From assembly GCA_002375985.1 (NCBI GenBank), contig DFNH01000031.1, positions 1-33,877 of the forward strand: a stretch of 33,877 bases of DNA. Direction: 5' to 3'. Each line of letters starts with the position of its first letter. The stretch's first letter is position 1. The position numbers and the translations under genes were made by a program. Of the stretch, positions 22,422 to 30,300 are shown piece by piece. The stretch comes from Firmicutes bacterium UBA3572. GTDB taxonomy: Bacteria; Bacillota; Desulfotomaculia; Desulfotomaculales; Desulforudaceae. A model generated the notes under the pieces. It searched no databases. It worked only from the letters and a program-made list of their open reading frames with translations, and was not told the DNA's origin.

Positions 22422-23083
22422 TACGGTTCACCCCGTCCGTTTTCCAGGGCACGGCGCAGCCGGACACAACTCGCACAAACCCCGCAAGGCTGGTCTTGCC
22501 CCCGGTAACAACTCCAGATCAGCGACCAAGGCACCTGCAGGCGCCGGCCGAGGGCCACGATTTCGGCCTTGTCTAACATCTGGGTGTAACTTAAAACCCT
22601 GACCTCCCCCATCGTCGAGTAAACCAGCGCCCGGTTGGCAGCATCCACAAAAGAAAGCGTATTGTCGGGAAAGGTCCGGGCTTCCTCGCGGTTAAAACCG
22701 GTGATGATCCGCTGGCAGCCCAGCGCCTCGGCGAAACAGGCGGCCACGTTCACCAACAACCCGTTGCGGTTCGGCACCCAAACCTGCCGCGCCGCTTCAC
22801 CCGCCCACTCCGGGTCTTCCAGGTCGGACACCTGCGGCTCCGGGACCGCGACCGCGCCGCCGGTCAGGGCGGAGCGGCCCAGCTCGCGCAGAAAAGGAAG
22901 GGTAACCACCCGGTGCCGCACTCCATAGTAATCGGCCAGGGCGCGGGCGGCGGCGATTTCCCGCTCCGCCGCCAGTTGCCCGTAATCGGCGGTCAAGCAG
23001 AGCACCACCTCAAGGTTCCGTACGGCAAAGGCCAGATTAACCGCCGAGTCCAGGCCCCCGGAAAGCAGTACGATGCCTCTCAC
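22421..23083 (-). CDS. queC: 7-cyano-7-deazaguanine (preQ0) synthase
   Basis: ATP-dependent enzyme of 220 residues making preQ0 from 7-carboxy-7-deazaguanine. The PP-loop LLSGGLDSA is at 6-14; the four zinc cysteines are C192, C200, C203 and C206 (CYRGQDQPCGVCASC). The GTG at 23083 overlaps the queD stop as GTGA, which decides the start; the open frame continues upstream to 23128 inside queD without a signal. Stop and DUF366 start share base 22421. Confidence 0.95.
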   Translation of the reverse strand: MRGIVLLSGGLDSAVNLAFAVRNLEVVLCLTADYGQLAAEREIAAARALADYYGVRHRVVTLPFLRELGRSALTGGAVAVPEPQVSDLEDPEWAGEAARQVWVPNRNGLLVNVAACFAEALGCQRIITGFNREEARTFPDNTLSFVDAANRALVYSTMGEVRVLSYTQMLDKAEIVALGRRLQVPWSLIWSCYRGQDQPCGVCASCVRLRRALENGRGEP

Positions 23084-23475
23084 GGCTGCGGCCCCCGGTA
23101 AGCGGCGGCCGCCACGGGCGACTCCCAAACGGTAACCCCGGTCAGCTTGACGGGAGGCCGGTACTTGGCGAGACGCGGGGAGAGCGCGTCGAAAATCAGT
23201 CGGGCAAGATTCTCCGCCGTCGGGTTGTTTTCCGGACCCCCACGGTTGAAGGGCGGCAGATCATTCAGCAGACAGTGGTCGAACACCGCGGTCACCTCTC
23301 GGAGCTCGCGCTTCAACACGCTGAAGTCCACCAGCATGCCGGCATCGTTAAGCTCCGGGCTCGCCACAACAATTTCCACTTCCCATGTATGACCGTGCAG
23401 CCGCTGACACTTATCGGGATAGTTGTGCAGCCGGTGGGCAGCGGCGAATGTCGAGCGGACACGGAGTTCATACAT
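23080..23475 (-). CDS. queD: 6-carboxy-5,6,7,8-tetrahydropterin synthase
   Basis: PTPS-fold zinc enzyme of 131 residues, second step of preQ0 synthesis. Zinc ligands H14, H27 and H29 (AAHRL and LHGHTW), catalytic Cys23, the D66-H67 pair (FDHCLLND) and E118 (VWES) are all present; PTAENLA is typical. ATG at 23475 follows AGGAGG by 11 bases. First gene of the que operon; the terminator of the TPR gene precedes it. No preQ1 riboswitch core was recognised in the 100 bases upstream. Confidence 0.95.
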   Translation of the reverse strand: MYELRVRSTFAAAHRLHNYPDKCQRLHGHTWEVEIVVASPELNDAGMLVDFSVLKRELREVTAVFDHCLLNDLPPFNRGGPENNPTAENLARLIFDALSPRLAKYRPPVKLTGVTVWESPVAAAAYRGPQP

Positions 23476-23580
23476 ACATTTCGATTCCTCCTGGACAATT
23501 ATTGGCATCCCAAGATCTTTATTCCTCTAGAGTGTTTCGCCTCTTTAGAGTGAACTCCTGCCGGCACAGCGCAACACAAC

Positions 23581-23600
23581 ACGCCCCCGGAAGGGGGCGT
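23581..23600 (-). terminator. GC hairpin terminator between the TPR gene and queD
   Basis: ACGCCCCC-TTCC-GGGGGCGT on the minus strand, 8-bp perfect stem, followed by GTTGTGTTG (a poor U-tract). It lies 37 bases after the TPR gene stop. Confidence 0.65.
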
Positions 23601-23636
23601 TGGTAAGAGCCAGAGCGCACTTTGCTCCCGGGATGG

Positions 23637-24773
23637 TCAACCCGTGAGCCCCAAGGCGCGGTTATAGTGTTCCACGGCCTCCGCGTCGGCTCCGGCGGCG
23701 GCCAGTACATCCGCCTTCAGGCCCCAGAAAAACCGGTTTTCGGGTGCACGCCGGAGCAAAAGGTCACATATTGCCAACGCCTCGTCAAAACGCCCCAGGC
23801 GGGTCAGACACTCCGCCTTGTTGGCCAGAAAAGTCTCGCTGCCCGGATCCAATTCCAGCGCCCGGTCGTAGTGGGAAAGCGCCTCGTGATAAGCCTTTTG
23901 CCGCACCAGGCACAACGCGTAATTATTGTGCAGAACCCCGTCGTGCGGAAAATAGCGCAACGCCGCGGTATAACACTCTGCGGCGGCGTCAAACCGCCCG
24001 GCCATTTGATAACAGGCCGCCAGGTTGTTGAGGACCGTGATGTCCGTCGGAGACAGCGAACGGACCATTTCAAAGCACAGCCGCGCCTCTTCGTAGCGGC
24101 GCATCTGGAAAAGGGCGTACCCCTTGTTGATCAACAACTCCGGACTAGAAAAGCGGAGGCGTTGGGCGCGTTCGTAAGACTCCAGCGCCTCCGGCCACCG
24201 CCCCAAGCGGTTCAACGCCAAGCCCATGTTGACCAGGATTTCCGGCGTGACCTTCAGGGCGGCCGCCTGCCGAAACTCGGCAAGGGCGGCTTCATCCTGC
24301 CCGAGCCGAAGCAAACACAAACCTTTATTATTCAGGATGGTGGCGTGGACCCGGCCACCACCCGTTACCTGCCGGAAGCACTCCAGCGCCTTGCGGTATT
24401 CTCCGGCCTGCAAGTACCAGTTTCCCAAAACGGCCAGCATGGCCAACCGATCTCCGAGAAACACGCCGTCCGGCGCGCGGCAGGTACTTTCGAGCCAGTG
24501 TGCAAAGTTTTCGCCGTTCACCGACGGATTGAACCGCCGGCAATGCCACGCCGCCTTTTCCAGTTGGCCAAGCCGCAGGTAAAACCGCCCGGCTTCCAGG
24601 TGCAGTTCCTGGCGCTGCGGCTGTGCCCGAAGCGCCCGTTCCAACAACCACGCCGTGAATTGCTGCGCGCCCAGGTGTTTCGTCACCCGGGCCCCCAGGT
24701 ACCAGAAATTCAGCCGTTTTACCCACCGCCTGGCCCTTGACACCGGATTTTTGACCACCAGCAGCCGTTGCAT
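23637..24773 (-). CDS. Tetratricopeptide repeat protein
   Basis: 378-residue protein made almost wholly of TPR units (about eight between residues 50 and 375), for example ILNNKGLCLLRLGQDEAALAEF, LLINKGYALFQMRRYEEARLCF and FLANKAECLTRLGRFDEALAIC. There is no signal peptide and no catalytic domain; the N-terminal 45 residues are basic and aromatic (VSRARRWVKRLNFWYLGARV). A protein-protein interaction scaffold is implied; the partner is unknown. The ATG at 24773 follows GGAGGG. It stands alone between deoC and queD, with a hairpin terminator behind. Confidence 0.88.
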   Translation of the reverse strand: MQRLLVVKNPVSRARRWVKRLNFWYLGARVTKHLGAQQFTAWLLERALRAQPQRQELHLEAGRFYLRLGQLEKAAWHCRRFNPSVNGENFAHWLESTCRAPDGVFLGDRLAMLAVLGNWYLQAGEYRKALECFRQVTGGGRVHATILNNKGLCLLRLGQDEAALAEFRQAAALKVTPEILVNMGLALNRLGRWPEALESYERAQRLRFSSPELLINKGYALFQMRRYEEARLCFEMVRSLSPTDITVLNNLAACYQMAGRFDAAAECYTAALRYFPHDGVLHNNYALCLVRQKAYHEALSHYDRALELDPGSETFLANKAECLTRLGRFDEALAICDLLLRRAPENRFFWGLKADVLAAAGADAEAVEHYNRALGLTG

Positions 24774-24898
24774 CGGCAGCCCTCCCCCTGTGTTTTAGAC
24801 CAGGTTCGCTACGCGGGCTGCCTTCTCCTGCCATCGCTCCCATTTTTTGTACTACAAACGCCGCGCTGTACTTGCCGCTTTCGACGTATCGTGCCGGG

Positions 24899-25558
24899 CT
24901 ACCGGTCCGCCCACTCCCGCATGATCGCCGCCCCGGCGCTTGTCCCCAGGCGGTCGGCACCGGCTTCCAGCAAAGCCAGGGCGGTGGCCAGGTCCCGGAT
25001 GCCGCCGGCTGCTTTCACACCAAAATGAGGCCCAACCGCCCGACGCAAAAACCGGATCTCCTCGACGCTCGCCCCGGACGGGCCAAACCCGGTGGCGTTC
25101 TTAATATAGTCGGCGCCTGCCCCGGTGGCCACCCAGCAAGCCACCAACTTTTCACTCTCGGCCAGGTAACCGGTTTCGGCAATCAGCTTTACCAGAATGT
25201 CCCGGCGCACATCACGCGCCCCCTCAATGACCTTGTCGGCCTCCGACATCAGGTAGGCGGTGTCTCCCTCTTTTAAGGCGCCGATGTTCAGCACGATGTC
25301 AATCTCGTCGGTGCCGTCCAGCGCCGCCTGTCTGGCTTCGGCCACCTTGGCCGTGATGGTGTTGGTGCCCAGTGGGAACCCGACCACCGTACACACTCTC
25401 ACCGGACTGCCCGCCAACTCCCGGGCCGCGAGGGACACGAAACAAGGGCTTACACAGACCGTGGCAAAACCGAACTCGTCCGCCTCCCGGCAGAGGCGCC
25501 GGATATCTTCGCGGGTGGCGTCCGCTCTCAGCAACGTGTACTCAATGGTTTGCGCCAA
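24899..25558 (-). CDS. deoC: Deoxyribose-phosphate aldolase
   Basis: Class I aldolase that cleaves 2-deoxyribose-5-phosphate to glyceraldehyde-3-phosphate and acetaldehyde. Numbered from TTG 25558: Asp87 (EIDIVLNIGAL), Schiff-base Lys153 (DYIKNATGFG) and Lys182 (GVKAAGG) are intact. The first canonical start codon is TTG 25558 with only a weak GGA upstream. The strong AGGAGG is 25 bases away from it and nine bases from an in-frame ATC at 25573, which would give MDRKQLAQTIEYTLL, closer to the usual N-terminus. Follows the Ddl stop closely, so probably the same transcript. Confidence 0.93.
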   Translation of the reverse strand: MAQTIEYTLLRADATREDIRRLCREADEFGFATVCVSPCFVSLAARELAGSPVRVCTVVGFPLGTNTITAKVAEARQAALDGTDEIDIVLNIGALKEGDTAYLMSEADKVIEGARDVRRDILVKLIAETGYLAESEKLVACWVATGAGADYIKNATGFGPSGASVEEIRFLRRAVGPHFGVKAAGGIRDLATALALLEAGADRLGTSAGAAIMREWADR

Positions 25559-25594
25559 TTGCTTCCTGTCGATGTTCTTTCTCCTCCTGTCGGG

Positions 25595-26512
25595 TTATTC
25601 TTGCCGGGCCAACTGCAGCAACTGCTCGACAAGGTCCGGAAATTCGAGACCGGCGGCGCGGGCCGCGTCTGGGAAAAGACTGACCTCGGTCAACCCGGGG
25701 ATGGTGTTGATCTCGAGGATATACGGCTGGTTACCGGAAACAATGAGGTCCACCCGTGCGAAACCCCGGCACCCCAAGGCCTGGTAGGCACGCACGGCCA
25801 AATCCCGCACCGCCTCTTGGACCTGGGGAGACACCCGCGGCGGTATAATGTGGTCACTCAGACCCGGCGTGTACTTCGCCTCGTAATCATAGCGCCCGGT
25901 GGCCGAGACAATCTCGATCAGGGGCAGCACCACCAGCTTACGGTTGCCCAAAACGGCGGCCGTCAGCTCCGGGCCTTCCAGGAACTGCTCGACCAGAACG
26001 CGCGGGCCGAAGGCACCGGCCTCCCGGACGGCCGTCTGAAACTCGTCCTCCTGGTAGACCACACAAACGCCAATGGATGAACCTTGGGCTGGCGGTTTCA
26101 CCACCAAGGGGAGACCCAGGGCGGCCAACGCCTCGGCCGCCGCGACCGGGTCATCGACCTCAAAGGCGCGATAGGCAGGCGTCGGTAAACCGTCCGCGGT
26201 AAGGATCTTTTTGGTGGCGATCTTATCCATGGCCAGCGCGCTGGCCAAAACCCCGGAACCGGTATACGGGATCCCCAGTAGCTCCAGCATCCCCTGAACG
26301 GTGCCATCCTCGCCGAACGGTCCGTGCAGAGCGATAAAGGCCAAATCTATCCCGGACTCCTGCAACTGCCGGGGCAGATTCCGGTCTACAACGATCGGTA
26401 CCACCTGATAACCTTTAGACTCGAGGGCCTGACAAACAGCCCGCCCGCTGCGCAGCGATACTTCCCGTTCGGCCGATAGTCCGCCCATTAGCACTCCGAC
26501 TCTGGGTTTCAA
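25595..26512 (-). CDS. ddl: D-alanine--D-alanine ligase (internal start)
   Basis: ATP-grasp ligase of 305 residues making the D-Ala-D-Ala dipeptide for peptidoglycan. The TTG at 26512 has AAGGAGG six bases upstream and gives the normal N-terminus KPRVGVLMGGLSAEREVSL. FIALHGPFGEDGTVQGMLE, YTGSGVLASALAMDKIATK, VVKPPAQGSSIGV and LEINTIPGLTEVSLFP are the substrate- and ATP-binding blocks; all are intact and the length is that of the family. The frame is continuous with the upstream phospholipase-like gene, but the internal initiation site argues that Ddl is made as a separate protein. deoC follows. Confidence 0.9.
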   Translation of the reverse strand: MKPRVGVLMGGLSAEREVSLRSGRAVCQALESKGYQVVPIVVDRNLPRQLQESGIDLAFIALHGPFGEDGTVQGMLELLGIPYTGSGVLASALAMDKIATKKILTADGLPTPAYRAFEVDDPVAAAEALAALGLPLVVKPPAQGSSIGVCVVYQEDEFQTAVREAGAFGPRVLVEQFLEGPELTAAVLGNRKLVVLPLIEIVSATGRYDYEAKYTPGLSDHIIPPRVSPQVQEAVRDLAVRAYQALGCRGFARVDLIVSGNQPYILEINTIPGLTEVSLFPDAARAAGLEFPDLVEQLLQLARQE

Positions 26513-28300
26513 ACCGACGCCTCCTTGTTGCGCGTACTCTTTACCATTCATTTGTATTCTGTTTACGGCCGAAAAATCCTTTGCGTCGCGCCCATCCCGT
26601 GCGCATTGACCGTATACCGATTTCAGACGGGCAAAATGAATCTCCCGCTCCAGTACCCGGGCTACACAGCCGCTCCTGTCCGCCGCCCCCACGTGCAAGA
26701 GATGATAACCCGCACACAGGTAGCTTTTGATCGCGCATCTTAACAAGAGCTTTTCCCCCTCCCACGCGGATTGCAGGCGGTAAAAGGCCGGCAGTTCTTG
26801 CACCGGATAATTGTTGATCAAAAACCGTACACTTTCGGGGTCCAGTTTCTTTTCCGGCGCGGGGTCGTCCAGGGCTAGGCCCGGCACCACTTTGACCCTG
26901 AGTTCACCCTGCCCGACCATCCACCTTACCAGTTCTGCTTCAGACAGCCCGGCCGGACCGTCGAATCCGACTACCGGTTGCAGTTTGCGCCGGAAAGCCG
27001 ACCGCGGCCCCTCTAAGTTCGGGTGCCGGTGCGCAAACAACTCGGAAACAAAACCCCAAAGCGCCGGATCCGGATGCAAGCGGTTGCCGAATCTCCACAA
27101 CCGCCTGGTGCCCAGGCACCGCACCAGATGCTTAAACAGCAGCGTCTTGAGATCAACTGCCCCCCACAGGTAACGCCACTGATCCGGATCGCCGATCAGT
27201 TCGCCCACCCAACGGAGAAAGCCAAATAAGATCGTCCCGGTCCGGCCGGGATCCCGCATGGTGATCGTAGGCGCGCCCGGAACGGGCGTGCAGAAGGACT
27301 GTCGCGCCAACCGAGCGATTTCGGCGAAACTTTGGCAAAAGAGTTCGTCCACAATTTTCTCTACCGAGAGCTGCAGAAAGTCCGGTTTACCGGTAATCGC
27401 CGGATCCAGGCTGTTGTGCAGCATTTCCAGGAGACCCGGATTTAAGGAACACATTTGCCCGGTGAACAACCTGAGCCCTCGGATAACCAGGTTGAATTCG
27501 TTTTTAAGCCGTTCAATATGTTCGGGAGGTATGCGGGCCGCCACACCCCGGTAACGCTCCGAAGTATCGGTGAGCAGGTTTCCGGGGTGCCCGTTATGAT
27601 GGTACGTTTCGAAAAGTTCCACGCGGTTGCGCCGCCAGATCTCCTTCTTCTGCCTGAGAATCAGCATATCGTGGGCCAGTTCGACCAGCGCATGGTCCAC
27701 CTCGTTGTAGAGAGCCAGTATTTCGGCCGGGAAGTATGCACCCAAGATACGGTGGGAATTGGCGTACCCGGGAAAAACCGTCCGGGCGTCGGGGGTCAAA
27801 GTCGGGTCGGAGCACAGGCTTCCGTCCCGGTCCACGGCTGCGTAGTGTGCATACCAGTCCGCCAATTGGTGGGAGAGCCAGCCGCAGGCGATGGCGAAGT
27901 CTTTTTCTGAGTAGGCTGCTTCTCCCCGGCGGGTTATGGCCTCCTGCCACTCGTCGATCAGGCTGTAGCCGAAAAGCGGTATACCCCCCGCATGATCCGG
28001 ATAGTAATTATGGGCATAATCGTAGATTGCACTTCCCCCGGAACCGAGATGGTACACGGCGATAACGTCGGCGCTGTTCCCGCCGTACACGTAGGCCTCC
28101 CTTTGGCGCGAAAGCCGCGTGACGATTTCGGGGTTGATCCGCGGATTGTTCTTCTGGAGCTCGGCCTTGGCCCGCTCCAACGCCCGTGCGTTAATCAACG
28201 GGTGGGTCGCCGGCCCCCAGCTCAAAACCGGAAGCAGCGGCAAAAGCAATAGACGTGTCAAGAAGGACCTCCAACGGTGCCAGGAAACTTTGAAACGCAA
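25595..28300 (-). CDS. Zinc-dependent phospholipase C-like domain fused in frame to D-Ala-D-Ala ligase
   Basis: One uninterrupted frame of about 900 codons. Numbered from the GTG at 28309 (the TTG at 28300, eight bases after GGAGG, is the likelier start), residues 4-30 form a signal peptide ending LPVLS before Trp31. Trp31, His36, Asp81, His100, His147-x3-Asp151, His155 and His206-x3-Glu210 match in order the zinc ligands of bacterial phospholipase C (mature N-terminal Trp, later HxxxD and HxxxE). Residues 220-590 are unrecognised. From residue 600 a complete D-Ala-D-Ala ligase follows. No stop codon separates the parts, although the ligase has its own ribosome binding site. A secreted lipase-like domain and a cytosolic ligase would be topologically incompatible in one chain, so separate products or a recent loss of a stop codon are more likely. 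Confidence 0.75.
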   Translation of the reverse strand: MRFKVSWHRWRSFLTRLLLLPLLPVLSWGPATHPLINARALERAKAELQKNNPRINPEIVTRLSRQREAYVYGGNSADVIAVYHLGSGGSAIYDYAHNYYPDHAGGIPLFGYSLIDEWQEAITRRGEAAYSEKDFAIACGWLSHQLADWYAHYAAVDRDGSLCSDPTLTPDARTVFPGYANSHRILGAYFPAEILALYNEVDHALVELAHDMLILRQKKEIWRRNRVELFETYHHNGHPGNLLTDTSERYRGVAARIPPEHIERLKNEFNLVIRGLRLFTGQMCSLNPGLLEMLHNSLDPAITGKPDFLQLSVEKIVDELFCQSFAEIARLARQSFCTPVPGAPTITMRDPGRTGTILFGFLRWVGELIGDPDQWRYLWGAVDLKTLLFKHLVRCLGTRRLWRFGNRLHPDPALWGFVSELFAHRHPNLEGPRSAFRRKLQPVVGFDGPAGLSEAELVRWMVGQGELRVKVVPGLALDDPAPEKKLDPESVRFLINNYPVQELPAFYRLQSAWEGEKLLLRCAIKSYLCAGYHLLHVGAADRSGCVARVLEREIHFARLKSVYGQCARDGRDAKDFSAVNRIQMNGKEYAQQGGVGLKPRVGVLMGGLSAEREVSLRSGRAVCQALESKGYQVVPIVVDRNLPRQLQESGIDLAFIALHGPFGEDGTVQGMLELLGIPYTGSGVLASALAMDKIATKKILTADGLPTPAYRAFEVDDPVAAAEALAALGLPLVVKPPAQGSSIGVCVVYQEDEFQTAVREAGAFGPRVLVEQFLEGPELTAAVLGNRKLVVLPLIEIVSATGRYDYEAKYTPGLSDHIIPPRVSPQVQEAVRDLAVRAYQALGCRGFARVDLIVSGNQPYILEINTIPGLTEVSLFPDAARAAGLEFPDLVEQLLQLARQE

Positions 28301-28369
28301 GACAATCACCTCCCAATATCAGCGCCTTTCGTCCCTGCCAGTCATACTATGCGACCACGCGGGGCCCCG

Positions 28370-28437
28370 ACACCGACCCCAGATGCCCGCACTGGCATTA
28401 AGTGGCATTTGTCGGTGTGCGGCGGACGTGGTATGTT
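28370..28437 (+). promoter_or_regulatory. Sigma-A promoter with flanking repeats ahead of the metallophosphoesterase gene
   Basis: TTGTCG (28409-28414), 17-base spacer, TATGTT (28432-28437). ACACCGAC (28370-28377) and GTCGGTGT (28411-28418) form an inverted repeat whose right arm overlaps the -35 box, and TGGCATT is repeated directly near 28393 and 28403. This could be an operator region in the divergent intergenic segment. Confidence 0.5.
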
Positions 28438-28479
28438 AATGGCTGTACCACGAGGTACGGAGGGGAGGGGCCTAACGCC

Positions 28480-29970
28480 GTGGCACGGCGAATGGAAAAG
28501 GCGCTGACCGTCTTTAAGGGCCGGAATTGGCGCCTTTGCGTAGTCGAAATCGTGGCGGTGGTGCTGGGGGCCGTTTTGTTCGTGACGGCTTTCGGCCCCG
28601 GGAGCTACGAGGTACAGGGCGTTTCCTTCAAAGGAGAAATCCGCCCCGCGGCGAGCGGACGCACGGTCTTGCAAATTCCGCCGCTGGGTTATTTGACGGC
28701 GTCCACCCACCGCGGGCCGGTGGAGCTCCACATCACCCTGCAAAACATCAGACCCGACGTGCTGGGGGAACACGTCTATCCCCAGGTTGATCCCAATCTC
28801 CTCCGCGATATGGAGGCAAAATCCCGCTGGGCCGTAGCCGCCTTTATCGCCAAACAGATTGCGCTGGGCGGTATCGGAGCCGTCCTCGTGTTCTGGGCGC
28901 TGGCCCGTCCGCCCTGGAAAAGGCTCTTACGGGCCGGGCTCGGGGGCTTGCTGATGGTGGGTTTGGTCTTGGGGGTGGCCTTTCAGACCTATGACCGCAG
29001 TGCTTTCCGGGAGCCCGAGTACCACGGCGTTATCGCGGCCGCACCCCGGGTGATGCACATGGCTGATGAACTCTTAAACAAGCTGCAAGATTTTCAGGAC
29101 AAAAGCGACCTTTTGGTCAGTAACATCCAGACCCTTTTCGGGCAAGCCCAGCGGCTGACCCTGCTGGGGGCAACCGAGGACGAGAGCACCCGGCGGCTTT
29201 TGGTGATCGCCGATATGCATAACAACCCGTTCGCCCTCGATTTTGTCGGGTCCCTGGTGCATCATTTTCGGGTGGATCTGATTCTGGACGCCGGCGACTT
29301 TACCGATTTCGGTTCCCCGATCGAGGCCCAGGCCGCGGCCAAGATCGCCGGCTTTGGGGCGCCTTACGTATTTGCCCCGGGCAACCACGATTCCTCCGAA
29401 GTGATGGCGTTTATGCGTGGCCTGCCCAACATCTATCTCCTGGAGGGGCAGGAAATAGACGTGCGCGGCATCAGGATTATCGGCTCTCCCGACTCCTGGG
29501 CCTACGGCGAAACGGTGGTGGCGGCAAACGAAGCGGAGGAGGCCCTGCTGCTGGATCGACAGGTTGAAGAGCTGCGCGCCGCCCTCCAGGCCGGGGCTTC
29601 ACCTCCGGACATCCTCATGGTGCACCATCCGGCGGTGGCCCGCGCCTTTGCCGGAGAGGTGCCCATCCTGATCAGCGGTCACACCCACCGTGTCCTGCTG
29701 GAGCAGCTCGGCGCATCCTGGCACTTAAACCCCGGCAGCATCGGCGCAGCGGGACTACGCGGACTGCAGACCACCGCCGAAATACCGTACTCCGCCATCA
29801 TCCTGCACTTCAACGGTGCCGACCAGGCAGCCGTAGCCGCCGACGTGATCAAGTACAACGCCTTGTCCGGCAGCTTTACGGTGGAACGCCGCCTGCTCGG
29901 CAGGGCCACGCCGAAGCCCGAGCCCGAAATGGAAACCGCTTTCCCGGCTTCGGCACCCCCGGCCTGCTGA
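28480..29970 (+). CDS. Membrane-anchored metallophosphoesterase
   Basis: 496-residue protein. Three hydrophobic helices (about 19-39, 122-142 and 150-170) enclose an extracytoplasmic domain of about 80 residues and are followed by a calcineurin-like phosphoesterase domain from about 238: DMH at 245-247, GDFTD at 272-276, GNHD at 301-304, VHHP and ISGHTH further on. The dinuclear metal site is complete. The GTG at 28480 has GGAGGGG upstream and follows a promoter; the frame is open to 28402 without another site. A TTG- or ATG-start at 28492 is possible. Substrate unknown; such proteins may act on lipid-linked or nucleotide phosphoesters. Divergent from the phospholipase-like gene. Confidence 0.87.
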   Translation: MARRMEKALTVFKGRNWRLCVVEIVAVVLGAVLFVTAFGPGSYEVQGVSFKGEIRPAASGRTVLQIPPLGYLTASTHRGPVELHITLQNIRPDVLGEHVYPQVDPNLLRDMEAKSRWAVAAFIAKQIALGGIGAVLVFWALARPPWKRLLRAGLGGLLMVGLVLGVAFQTYDRSAFREPEYHGVIAAAPRVMHMADELLNKLQDFQDKSDLLVSNIQTLFGQAQRLTLLGATEDESTRRLLVIADMHNNPFALDFVGSLVHHFRVDLILDAGDFTDFGSPIEAQAAAKIAGFGAPYVFAPGNHDSSEVMAFMRGLPNIYLLEGQEIDVRGIRIIGSPDSWAYGETVVAANEAEEALLLDRQVEELRAALQAGASPPDILMVHHPAVARAFAGEVPILISGHTHRVLLEQLGASWHLNPGSIGAAGLRGLQTTAEIPYSAIILHFNGADQAAVAADVIKYNALSGSFTVERRLLGRATPKPEPEMETAFPASAPPAC

Positions 29971-30042
29971 AGAGGCGGTATACCGATCTACCCCGACCGG
30001 GTAAAATAAGAAACAAAACAGCCGCGGGGAAGGTGATGGAAC

Positions 30043-30300
30043 TTGGTAGACATCACGGTTTACACCAACCGGGTGGAAGGTGCCACTTGACGGAGTTTGC
30101 AAGCTTTGGCCGGGAAAGTCAAAGCCAAGTACGGGGACAGGGTCAAGGTCAACGTGGTCAGACCGCAAGACCGGCAGCACGACGGCGATCCGCACACCCC
30201 GGAGGCCCCGCGCCTTGCGGTCGACGGAGAAACTTTGCCCAAACGGATCACATTGTCGGAACTTGACCAGATTGTATCCAGAAAACTGGCGCTGCACTAG
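30043..30300 (+). CDS. Small thioredoxin-fold protein with in-frame UGA (candidate selenoprotein)
   Basis: Frame of 86 codons from TTG 30043 (AAGGTGA seven bases upstream) to TAG 30300, interrupted only by TGA at 30088-30090. Before it: VDITVYTNRVEGAT. After it: RSLQALAGKVKAKYGDRVKV, then EAPRLAVDGETLPKRITLSELDQIVSRKL. This reads beta-alpha-beta, then a strand with the proline that is cis in thioredoxins (APRLAVDGE), then a helix. The UGA falls between beta 1 and alpha 1, where thioredoxins and glutaredoxins carry their redox Cys. Codon use is the same on both sides. A SECIS-like hairpin lies 12 bases downstream. Either UGA encodes selenocysteine, or a Cys codon mutated to a stop. The gene converges on and overlaps the glycosylase gene by a few bases. 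Confidence 0.6.
30103..30125 (+). promoter_or_regulatory. SECIS-like hairpin downstream of the in-frame UGA
   Basis: GCTTTGGC (30103-30110) pairs with GTCAAAGC (30118-30125): eight pairs, one G-U, enclosing the 7-base loop CGGGAAA. The loop begins 20 bases after the UGA and its second base is G. Bacterial SECIS elements have a short stem, a small loop with G among the first two bases, and a distance of roughly 16-37 bases, so all criteria I know are met. Confidence 0.5.

Noticed and set aside
23476..23580. Possible preQ1 riboswitch upstream of queD
   Set aside because: The stretch contains CTCTAAAGAGG and CTCTAGAGG with an A-rich part, but lacks the preQ1-I core order (GGTTC, CCCTC, A-rich tail); similarity is superficial.
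30033..30266. Alternative frame over the UGA-containing gene
   Set aside because: Its composition (Gly/Arg/Gln-rich) is typical of a shadow frame, while the other frame shows a thioredoxin-like pattern and better codon use.
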